Source: Tetmemena sp. SeJ-2015
Taxonomy: Eukaryota; Ciliophora; Spirotrichea; Sporadotrichida; Oxytrichidae
Reading direction: 5' to 3'
Assembly (NCBI GenBank): GCA_027382625.1
Contig: JAJKFJ010024541.1
Location: 1-13,609 of the forward strand
Length of the DNA stretch: 13,609 nucleotides
The notes beneath the pieces were generated by a model. It made no database searches. It saw only the letters and a list, made by a program, of their open reading frames with translations, and had not been told where the DNA came from. Position numbers and translations under genes: made by a program. Shown here one piece after another: positions 1 to 10,000 of the stretch; position 1 is the first letter of the stretch; every line of letters starts with the position of its first letter.

Positions 1-2884
1 TAACAGAGTGACCAATCGAAGATTCTGATCGCTTAGCAGCGCCGTTGTTTACAGACTGAGTCAAAGGATTTCCACTGTGCTTGCTCTAGAGTTTATTAGA
101 AGGAGCACTGTTCTTATTTGAGTACTGCGCTGAATTCTGAGACATCTTCCGATTAGGAGGAGACTTCTTTAAATGAGAGTTAGCCAACGAGATTGATTGA
201 TAGTAGTCCTTAGCGAATGAAACTTTACAATATATAAGAGTTTAGCAGGTGCTTTCTACGACTGGACTCCAGTGGTCTGTACTGTACGCATGCTTCCATT
301 TGACTGAGTGTCTAGGAGCTCACTCTAAAGAGATTGAGCGTCATTAAACATTGAGAGCTAGCTCTGGTCCTGCAATTTACCCAGTTATATCTTTAATTTT
401 ACTATGATGATCTATCATCTTAATTATTTACCCTTGAGCTTGGCATACCTGACTACTGCGTTTATAAAACCCTGCAGCTTATTATCTGACAGCTGATCTC
501 CATCGTTCAGCAATTTAAATTGCAAGATGATTTTAATGAAGACAACATTTGATTTTCATAAATGGGGTGAGCTCCTTCAATTTGTATTTATTTTCATCCA
601 GACTGGCTTTGATTTAAGTTATTTCCTTGTAGACGTTAAGTCTCTTTAGAAACTCATCACTCTTATCTTGCTACACTCGTTCTAGCTCTCCGTGGATAAT
701 CAGCAACATCAGGCAGAAGCGCTGGAAAACTGAAAATGACTCTTGGTTGGACCTAACGTCAGAGAACAAAGCGAAGTCGAAATGCTCGCTCATCTCTAGT
801 AATTCATTCTTAGCAAGAGCATATTGATTCGCTGTGTCCTGATATTCTATTAAAAATTGAAGATATTCCTTCATCGAAGTGGAGTTTAACGACTAAGTCA
901 CAAGGGGATTTTTATCAGGGCTAATATCTAGGCCTTGTTTCTTTTTGGTGTATGTTATCTTGGGGGTATTGAGTGAGCCACTTGCAGATGTGCTATCATC
1001 ATATAGAAAGAAAATAAGTTAAGCTTGACTTGATGTTACTTGGGATTTTGGCTTTCTAGCTCCCTTAGTCTGATCTGTAGTTATTTCTCTTAATAGAAGT
1101 AGCAGATTTCGAGCGCTGTAAGTTTTAAGTATCCTCGGCCTCACTGTCTGGCTAGGGCTGAGTGATTTATTATTGCTGTCTTCTTGTACTCACATTAGCT
1201 TATACTAAAAAAGAAATCGGAGCTCTATTCTTGTTCTGGATATTATAGCTGAGAGGAACCAGCTTAGACTTTACTCTCTTGTTTTTATGACCGTTGGCAT
1301 CAGTGGTTCCATTTTTCTCAGACCTGCCAAGGCTGCCATTGCTGCTCCCATTACTGGTAATACTCAACTCAGTCTTCTTTTTGTTGTTGAACTTGTACGA
1401 GCCCTTGCGCTCCCTTCCGGCTGCAGCAGGCGATTGCTTCTGTAGATAGCTATTGCCGTTCTAGCTCATGCCTAGGTAGTTATTTCCCTAAGAGAGAGTT
1501 GATGTGGTAGGTCTGGGTTGCTAAGCTATACCTTAATGAATCTGATTCAGGTACTGATCTTAAGTGAAGGAGTTTTAGACTTTACTGGGAGACTTATTAC
1601 TGCCTAGGAGAAGGTTTTAATTATCTCTAGCTCTTTGCAAAGTTGTGGCTGCTGAGTAATTACTCACATCATCGCGGACGATTGTGCCTAGCTGGGGAGT
1701 GTTATCTTCAGTCTCTATTGGAATACCATTCACACCTGCACCTCCACTTCCCCCAGAGCGCTTGCCGAGAGCATTTCTACTATTCTTAGAAGGAGATTTC
1801 TTAGACGGACTTTGTGTCTCTCGCTCACTTAGTCTGTGGGCATTGAAGTTATGCTTGGCGCTATTTGAGTAGCTTCCATTGCTGGATGGAGAAGACCCAT
1901 ATCCAGCTCCATTCTAGCCACCCCCAGAATTGAATTTGTTGTGTGAGGCTCCCACAGAGCTTCCAGACATTGGCGATCTCTTAATATCGGACTATATACT
2001 TATATGTATGTTTTAAATAACCAGATTATCGTATCTAGTACCCTCTTTGAGAGGAGAGGAGCCATTCACTCCACTCTCGCTGCCAGAACCATTCAAATAG
2101 TCTGGTGAAGCGCCATTCGCGTATCGATTATTTTATATGCCCTTGATTGGTGAATTACTCATGGAGGTAAACAAAGCATTATTGCTACTCCCTACTTCCT
2201 GCGGCTGATAAATTAAAATCAAAGCTTAAGCATCAGATAAGCAGAGGAGACATTTTGCTACTGGGCTGCTGCTAACCTATTCTTCATCACCTGCTGAGAT
2301 ATAATGCCGCCTTCGATTACTCTCTCAATTCTCTGCATACTCTTTCTGAGATCTGCTCCAAATGCATCCACAATTCAATAAAAAATAGAATGAATGATCA
2401 ATGTATACTAATTTGAGAGTTACCTCCGTTGGTATTAGAAGACTTGCCGCTTCCTTAGTTTTCTGCTCCGTTCTTCTTTGACTTAACTGTCTTACTTGGA
2501 GAGCAAGCCATAGACTCTGGAGATGAACCCCCCGCTGCATCGATCTCAGGGTGTGCAGTCACCTCAGCCATTGGATTATAGAATATTTGAAGTGAATTAC
2601 AATTTCAGATGCGGCTATCTGAGATCTAGAGAGGGTTGCGACTCATCTTCAAGAGTTCCATTAATCTCGCTTGTCTACATCTATCGCGGATAATTCATAA
2701 TGTCTGCTCCATCCCCAATTGGCACTGCTTCCTTCAACGGCGAGCTCTCTTTAATAAGTGGCAAGTCGTAGGCATAAGGAGTAGGCACTGAGGTCTACTG
2801 TGAACTTCCTACAGCTGAAATTAAGTTGGAGTCAGCAGGCTGCTGTTCCAGGGTATTGCTTTGAAAATCACTCATAAAAGACAT
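1..2884 (-). CDS. Ser/Asn/Gly/Gln-rich protein, 3' end off the window
   Basis: I do not recognise this gene. With TAA/TAG read as Gln, an ATG at 2884-2882 opens a frame rich in S, P, Q and L, and most of the region to position 1 is coding. A second ATG at 2571 begins MAEVTAHPEIDAAG; the junction between the MSFM frame (TGA at 2564-2566) and this frame is unresolved, so 2571 may be the true start. Likely introns are 2353-2423, 2205-2251, 993-1029, 370-448 and 167-228; with them the frame stays open to the window edge. The middle is low complexity (SPSKKSPSKN, GGSGGAG, NNKKKTE), typical of a disordered basic region. One more ordered, helical segment lies at about 870-560 (SMKEYLQFLIEYQDTANQY onwards, then FSVFQRFCLMLLIIHGELER). 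No catalytic motif or signal peptide was seen. It is the last of four tandem minus-strand genes; its function is unknown. Confidence 0.6.
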
Positions 2885-3219
2885 TGATATTCTTCAGTTT
2901 AATTATGTGTTACTCATTTTGGAATGTAGATATTTAAAATTATTTAAACTTAAAATTATAAGGCACTTTGCGAACTTGCCAATCACTCCTTATTCATTAA
3001 TAAGGGGGTTTTATTTATCTAGCCTCATATTTATAACACCAGATGCTAAAACTCTGGGAACAAATTTATTATAGGGTTTATAATTCCTTATTCTAATTTT
3101 CGTTTCTCTAAGTCTTTCATAACTTTGGATCTAATGAGTTAATGGATCTTTATGACTTGGGAAAATTAATATAAATAGGATAGCGTTTTTATACAATGTT
3201 GATAGGGTTCATATAGGTT
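2885..3219. other. AT-rich intergenic spacer
   Basis: This 335-base gap separates the TGA of the upstream minus-strand gene (3220-3222) from the first ATG of the next one (2884). It is AT-rich and has no frame with protein-like composition on either strand. It presumably holds the 3' UTR of one gene and the promoter of the next, but I see no distinct motif. Confidence 0.5.
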
Positions 3220-6200
3220 TCATATGTATCTTGCAGATGAGTTGGAGGGGTTGGCTTTGGCTTTCCACAAATTTCTGTTACTCAAGCCAGTGGTGCTCAT
3301 TAAGTTATTTGCAGTAAAACTAGTCAACTTGGTTCCACGGCCGCTTGAGTGATGCCTCGTATAAGAACTCTGATAAGAATCTCGGCTCTATACTACTCTC
3401 TAAGAATCCTTATTGTTCATAGTTTGATAGCCTAAAATAGAAATTATAATTCTAAGTAATATGCGTATATTTGTAACTAAAAGTTCTAATCCTTATCGAC
3501 TTCCTTAAGTGCTGCTTTATAATTTTCCAATCAAATTTGATAGTCTGCTTTCAGCTTGAGTATAATTAAGATCAGCTAGATTTTTTTTTCCTATTAGACC
3601 GAGACTTGAGGATGGTCGCTGCGTCATGTCTAGCTTATGAGGCTTTTTGATCCTCCATCTCTCTCCTGACGATATTGGATTGTAAATATTCTTACTTTCC
3701 TCGAGCATACTTTCATTCCTAGGTTTATAATTTTGAGTTTGCAAGTCCTCGTAATCATTTATTTAATACGATTGCAGTTAGGGAGTGGGATTGTTATAAG
3801 TGTGCGCTTTAATGTTAATCGTAGATGCAGTTGCAGTTCCTACTGTGTACTAATTGTAGTCAAGTATTTAGCCCTTGGAGAATGAAGGAGTCTGCACTTG
3901 CTTTATACTATCTCGTCCACTATTTGGATCTTGGTGTATCTTCTGCTGAATCAAATGCTACGAAGAATTTTAGTTCAGCAAGTTAAATTAAGTTTAAAAG
4001 TGTGTGAAAGGCATAGGATTGCTTGGTGTTTTTATGAAATTGGATTAGATCATGTCTATTCTCTGCATCAAATTCTGCTACTCTCTGTTTTCTTGTTGTG
4101 TCTCTTAATAATCATCTTAGAAGAGACTTTATAGACCAGGTGAATTTTCATTGTTTATAGTACGAATGTTTTCTATATCTTAATGAAATTCATAATGTGT
4201 AGGTTTGATTTGTATATCAGTGTTTATCTGTGAAGTGCGATAATCTTCAGCAAGCACTTAATAAGGACTGTAACCTTTCTTTAATGAATTTAATATTTTA
4301 TTCTGCATAGATGAGTTTTTGGCTCTAGTCATCCTACTTGTTTCCTCACTTAGCTTCCTTGCTGTAAATATACTCTTTAAATTTATTTTTAAAAAATATT
4401 CTTCATTGCTGTCATGAATTTCTGCTACTCAAGTTAATGATCAATTGAGAAGGCTCTTTCACTAAGGCGCTCTGAAACTTTATTAAACCTTAATTTCAAG
4501 TCTATCATTGCTCTCTGATCTACCTTCTTCATTAAATCCTATTAGATTAGGCCATAGAGATTTCTCTGATTGTCAATTAGATTGCTTAGGCTTTGGTCGC
4601 CGTTGCATTTCTCTTTCTGATTTTTATCAGAAACTTCAAGCCCCTATTCTGTTTCGAAAGTCTTTGCTAGCTCCTAGGTTTGATTCATTATTTGCTTCCA
4701 GTCTCTGAATATACATAGAGAAGAAGTTCAAATATAAAGTATCTGAAGACATAGCGGTTCTATTTCTTGACAGGAGGAGGATTGATCTTTTTGACTAAGC
4801 CTGGCTTTTCCTTTATTTGGAAAGTCCTTGAATAGAGCTCTTCAATCTGCTCTTACGTTATCTTCTCCTTGAATTACTGAACCTTAAGCTCTAGCATCCT
4901 CTACCCCACTCTACTTTTGGAATAAGATCTTATAGTAGACATCAACTTATTTGAGGAATTAGAGCGCCCTGGCGATTTCTTCGTTATCGAAGAAGTTTCC
5001 GTCAGCTACATTTGGGAAGTAGTGAACTGAGACAGCATTTTAGATGAAGTTGAGTAAGAATCCTCTTTTAGCTCGTCTAAGATGATATGATAAATAATTC
5101 TAATTTAGGTCTCCACTCACTATTGTGTGATCTTTGCTAGTTTTATTAAGCACAATTAATGGTTGGCCTCCTTCAAATCCTTACCCTACTCCCTTTTAAC
5201 TTCTTTACACCAACCATCTCAAAGTACTTTTGCTTTTGTAACTGACAACACTCACAGAGTCATCTAGCATCTGTGACACATTTTAGGTATTTTAGGGAGA
5301 CTTCTTGCTTAAATGACTTGCTAGTGTTTTAAGCCCTTTCTTTCTCTTACTTCTTTTCAGTTTAGACTTTGGACTGCCAGAACTTTAGAGCTCAGCGAGA
5401 GCCTAGCTAGTAAGATTCTACTTCTAGCAATCTTGGAGCCCTTCCTTACTTGCTGCTTAAGCGAGGCTTTGCTGTAACATTAAGAGCTCTTTTTCATAGT
5501 CAGGATCGTAATCAAGCTGGAAAGAGTCTCTCCTGAGCACATCTGGCTCCTCTTCTTCTTCTTTGTTAAAATTTAAAGCATAACTATTGCCGCTGAAGAT
5601 GCTTGTTCTGATCGAATCATGCTTCATACCCATTGCTATGGCTTCCTCTTTTCTTTCTTTCTCTCTTTACTCTGCAAGCTATTTCATCAAACTCAGTTAC
5701 TCCTCTGTCAAAGCGCCAAGTTTCATATTGTCTCTCTGCCACTCTGGAGGCCTGAAGTATGTGAATTCCTTAAGAGAGAGGTATTTTGTCATTTTCGGCT
5801 CAAACATTTCAGGTTCTACATTTTCCCTCTAACCGTTAAGAAAATTATAAATTTAGAGATCACAGTTCTTGAGTTCATAGAAAATAAACTCGTGTCTATC
5901 TTTTATAATCTCTCCTGCTATACTCTTAGCTTTCTTATTCAGAAGTATTTACAGTAGCCTTGATTCCTCCTCCTTTAGTTTTCTCTCCTCTTAATCTCTC
6001 CTGATTTTTTCTTTCATGGCTTTAGACATTCTCATCCTCTGTAGCTTTTTACCAAGGGTAAACGATCGCATTACAATAGCCAATGCATCGTCCATTCTAT
6101 GAGCTTTCTTACAGCTATCTTTGAGCGGACTCAGGTTCTTCTTGATCATTGTCCAGTTTGCTCTATCAGGCGATAGTTCTAACTTTGCTTTTATGACACC

Positions 6201-6931
6201 TCCTTTTTTCTCCACTATCTCTGTAGTTTCTACATCGCCAGGTTATTCAAACCTTATCTGCTTTAATTACTACTCATTATTGCTTTGAAAGTTGGGAAGT
6301 TGTTATGGTGGCTTGATTTAAGAGCTGTTAGTTGTGGACTGATTTCTCTGAAAGCTTAGTCTTGACTATGAATTCAGAGACAGTGGCTCGAATTCATTTT
6401 AAGTCTCTTTAGATTACAAGTCGTTGAAACTGACAAGCGGATAGCCAAAAGACGGCTGTAAATTATCCATTCTGCCAATAAAGTCCTTCAATTCAACTTC
6501 ATCATCCTCCTATAAGCATTTAAATACCTCATTTAAAAAACTGCGAATGCTTAAATTCCATTATAAATCTTAGCAAGGAAACTTACATAGTCATAATAGG
6601 GCTTGATGATTTGAGATTTCTTTTGCTGTGGACGTTTCTTCGCCTTTGTACTTTTCCTCTAAATGCTTATATTAATTGAGGTGCTGCCCCCTCCCACATC
6701 AAATGTAGAAACGTTGCCTCTGCTCTTAGAATGACTTAGAAGCAGTTGGTTGCTTGAACTTTTCAATCCCACTAATTTAGTAGGATGCCTTGTTATTGCT
6801 AAAATAATTGTTTATTATGATTAAACTTAATCTACCAAACTTCACTATAAAGCGGTAGGGTTAAGTCGATGCAGCTAAATAAGTTCAAGAAATTCAAGAA
6901 ATGTTTACAGTTTGTAAAGTTTAACTATCCA
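3220..6931 (-). CDS. Long multi-exon protein, coiled coil plus N/Q-rich C-terminal half, family not recognised
   Basis: I do not recognise this gene. The best-supported part is a frame open from 6509 to 5185 under the TAA/TAG=Gln code. In order it holds an acidic start (EDDEVELKDFIGRMDNL), a charged helical block around 6215-5950 (KAMKEKIRRDQEERKLKEEE), a more globular stretch (YLSLKEFTYFRPPEWQRDN), a run of Glu near 5560, and a basic Ser/Lys segment (SPKSKLKRSKRKKG). Likely introns are 6510-6586 and 5100-5184. Downstream come KEKPGLVKKINPPPVKK, a second helical block near 4560-4390 (KKVDQRAMIDLKLRFNKVSE), intron 4303-4337, and an N/Q/S-rich tail ending ANPSNSSARYI at TGA 3220-3222. The start is uncertain: ATG 6931 is the only nearby one, and the frame between it and about 6800 is unclear. 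The junction near 4685-4740 is also unresolved, so two genes are possible. No enzyme motif was found. Confidence 0.55.
4303..4337 (-). other. Intron (35 nt) in the unrecognised long gene
   Basis: The minus strand runs GTAGGATGAC...TATGCAG. Removing it joins a coiled-coil frame, which would otherwise stop at TGA four bases further on, in phase to the downstream N/Q-rich frame. An alternative donor at 4349 (GTGAGG, 47 nt) preserves the same frame, so the donor is not certain. Confidence 0.55.
5100..5184 (-). other. Probable intron (85 nt)
   Basis: The minus strand begins GTAAGG and ends AAATTAG. It links the frame that ends in VSYKSKSTLRWL... to the frame that continues DELKEDSYSTSSKML, without a frameshift. 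Other donors upstream (GTAAAG at about 5208) fit as well. Both flanking frames look coding, so a frame change must occur here, but the exact borders are inferred. Confidence 0.4.
6510..6586 (-). other. Probable intron (77 nt)
   Basis: It has a canonical GTAAGT donor after KPYYDY and a CTTATAG acceptor before EDDEVELKDF; both phases are zero and the insert is AT-rich. The competing reading is that the insert is exonic with a one-base lesion in the T6 run (6535-6540), because both of its frames read as fairly protein-like. Confidence 0.5.
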
Positions 6932-7073
6932 TCAAATTGCTTCTTTATAAACGCAGAAATAATTATAGACTGATAATATTTTTTTAATAATTCAAATAAC
7001 TCTAAATTAAGAAATAAATCATTATAGAATTAAGATAATTTAGTTGGTCTATTAAAACTACTACTACAACTCT
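6932..7073. other. AT-rich intergenic spacer
   Basis: About 140 bases of AT-rich DNA follow the helicase stop codon (TGA, 7074-7076) and precede the nearest ATG of the next minus-strand gene. The non-coding zone may extend further left, to about 6800, because coding there is weak. I see no motif beyond its AT-rich composition. Confidence 0.45.
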
Positions 7074-10000
7074 TCACTTTTTCAAGCCTTTGAACTAAAA
7101 CTTGACTGGCTTTTATGCAGGCACTTAATTCTATGTTTTAATTCCTAAGGAGTTGGTACCTTGCTTATTTGATTACTTGGTGTTTAAAGGACCAATTGCG
7201 GATTAGGTAGAACCTATTCCATCAAGTTAGGAACCATTATTGCTACATCCAGCCTTAAGGCCTTAGGAATCAAAGCTTCCCTATTCATTTGAGTGAATCT
7301 CTCCATTTATGATTTGGTTCGTAGGTTTTTCACGTTTTCCATTTGGATCCAAGCTTTCTAAGAGGTTGTCAAATATTTCCTCATCCATAACTTCAAATTT
7401 ATTGATCATCGATTAGCTCAAAACGTTGTTCGTCTTCTTGTAGCCTGGAGGAAGAATATTCTTGGCTGCACTTGGAATAGGATTTTAATTAGGCTCTTCA
7501 TTCATAATTGTGTCACCTCGAAACTCGACGAAACTTTCCTCTTCAAATGCTTATGCCTATGCAAGCGCTATGTTGTTATTGAAGCAAACACTAGTCTCCA
7601 GGCCATAGTCATCAAAGTCATCTTGCATTTGGTTGAACTTATCCTCCAAAGTTCTTTCTGCAGGGGGCTTATGCTAAGACTATACTTAAGTTGCAGCGTA
7701 ATTCAGCTAGTGATGGCCAGGAGGAACTTGGGACTGAATGAGGAGACAGTTTTAAGTTGTCATCAAAGACTGTGGCTCAGTAAAACAGAGCAAACCTCTC
7801 CCCATTATATTTGCGCTTTCTCTGTCTTAATGTCATAGGTTGGCAAACTAAGTGTGAGACAAATAGAGTTCGGAAGTATCGTAAGCGGCAGTTGACATCG
7901 CATTGATTTGGGTATTCGCGAATTTCCTATCGATTTAAGAAAGCTCGTTATGCCTTCCACCTCTTAAATAGATTTACTCCGAATTCTCCATACCATTATT
8001 GGTCATAGTATCTTCGTTTTGAAGATTAGTTTAGCCCTCAGTTTGCTCTTAACTCCCAACTAGCTTAAGAGTTTTACCTTTGTAGTATCTCCTTCTTCTC
8101 AGCCATTGCTTGAATCTGAGTCGTTTTCTTCGGCTAAACATGCCGATAGTTTTCATGGGCGGTGGAGGAGGTATCTTTATAGTAACATAGGGGTTCTACT
8201 CCTTCATTATCTGCTTCTTTTTCTGCCTCAATAAATTGAATTCCTTCCACTTGCTGTGATTGATATTTTCCTCATCGTTTTCAGAGTCTGTCTTTGAGCA
8301 TTGAGAAAGGTTTTCTTATTCTTTGGTCATTTAAGTGAGATCTTTGTTAGTAAGAGTCAGTTAGGTGGCTAATTTTGCAGTCTTTTGGGTCTCTGGTTTT
8401 GCAGGTACTTCTGTTTGGTTATACAAAGCTGAATAGTCAGGAAAGAGGGGAGGCTTTGGAAGGTAACCCTCTGCATCAATTCCATAAGCCTCATCATCGG
8501 GCTAGAGAGTGATATCCTACCTCTAAGTGGTGTTATTGTTGTTATCATAAGTATAGAAGTGGGCTATGCCTCCTTGGTTTCCACCATTGCTCCCATTTCC
8601 CATATAGGCTATGGTGCTATTATAGTCAGAGGCCGACATTAAGCCTCCAAAATTGTTCCCTCCAGCACATTAGGCATTCACTGAACTGAACGACTAAGAT
8701 CTCTTCATATTGAAAGTGTAGTAATCCTCAAGCTGCTCTCTCATTTCATTCTAGCCTTTCTTTTTATTGAAGAAGAAGTCTTTGATGTTCGTCTGCTGCA
8801 TTTCCTATTTCTGCTTTCCATAGTTTATTTTCTCGAAGACATCATAGATCTTTTACCTTTCCTTTTGTTTCCTCTTGCTAACCTGTTCAAAGCTTTCATT
8901 ATAGCGCATCAGTTCATAGTTTACAGGCATACCCTCTTCTTCTCCATTTCCGTTTCCACTTCTATCAAGCAGGCCGTTCGAGCTTAGCTAGTTCTTGCGT
9001 CCATTAGTGCTCGGGTACTTGCCTTTTCTCCTTTTATAGCCATTGCCTCCCTCATCATCTTCCCCGTAGCCCTCATCCCCAGAGTAGTCGGATTAGTTAT
9101 TGCGGTTGTCGCATTAGTCTATGGAATAAGATTCACCATAGTTCCGCTTTTTATAGCCATTAGAATATCCATCATTCTCTACTGCATCCTTATTGCTTAA
9201 ATTAATTTAATTGTATCAATTAAAAGGTACAAATCATATTACCACATATTGAAAAAGCGAAACTATTATGAAACTTATTTCTGCAATATTAGTCTCCATC
9301 TTAAATTAATTCTTCTTTTGGCCGTCCACGATTGTGCTAATGACCTCGCTTTTAACTTGCAGCCGAGGGTATATCAATTTGTCGAGGGTGCCTTCTCCGT
9401 AAATATAATAGACCATTACTGAACTAGTCTGACCAATTCTGTGCGCTCTGTCCTCCGCTTAAACCATGATGCCAGGAGTCCAGTTCATTTCAGCAAAGAC
9501 CACGATAGAGGCCGCAGTCAGAGTGATGCCCTAGCTAGAAGCTGTAAGAGAAAGTAGTGCCACCTAGCATTTGTTATCACTCTGATACTTTTTAACGGCT
9601 TCATGCCGCTTTTTATTATCGATCCTTCCATCTATGCGGATATAAGAGATTGACTTCTTGACTATGTAGTCTTCCAATTGATCAAGAACATCATAATGAT
9701 GCGCAAAAAGTAAAAACTTTACGCTTCCATCAATCAGAGTATCTATGAATTGCTGAATGCCTTTGAGCTTTGCCATACCTGTGAGAGAGTAGGCTCTTAG
9801 CAGATAAGAATATTTGTCCTCTACTTCGCTGCCTTAAATTTTGTCAAAGCCGTCTAATTCCTAAAAGTCCTCTTCTAATTTGTATTCCCACTTTTTAACT
9901 TGCTTGAGGTATTTCGATATCTTTCTTTAGGATCTCTCATCGACAGGTACTACTATCTTTTGTCTTCTTTTTGCAGGGAGTTCGAAGAGGACCTCACTCT

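Noticed and set aside
490..560. Apparent frame change between LKELTPFMKIK and FKLLNDGDQLSDNK
   Set aside because: The first frame stays open to 449, where a 79-nt GTATGC...TTGCAG intron (370-448) joins it in phase to the next exon; the second frame is probably a chance reading.
2325..2540. Minus-strand frame MQRGVHLQSLWLAL...
   Set aside because: It crosses a likely intron (2353-2423), and the neighbouring frame (MAEVTAHPEIDAAG) splices cleanly into DLRKSMQRIERV, so this one is a shadow.
3898..4134. Plus-strand open frame with Leu/Ile-rich, membrane-like translation
   Set aside because: It is the antisense shadow of the N/Q-rich minus-strand frame: Gln codons read in reverse give Leu, producing a false hydrophobic protein.
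5587..5957. Two overlapping plus-strand frames rich in Ser, Phe and Leu
   Set aside because: They lie opposite the best-supported exon of the long minus-strand gene, and their composition is explained by antisense of Glu/Lys/Arg codons.
6535..6540. Apparent frameshift at a six-base T run (minus strand), suggesting a homopolymer sequencing error
   Set aside because: A canonical GTAAGT...TATAG intron at 6510-6586 covers the run and preserves the frame, so no error is needed, although it is not excluded.
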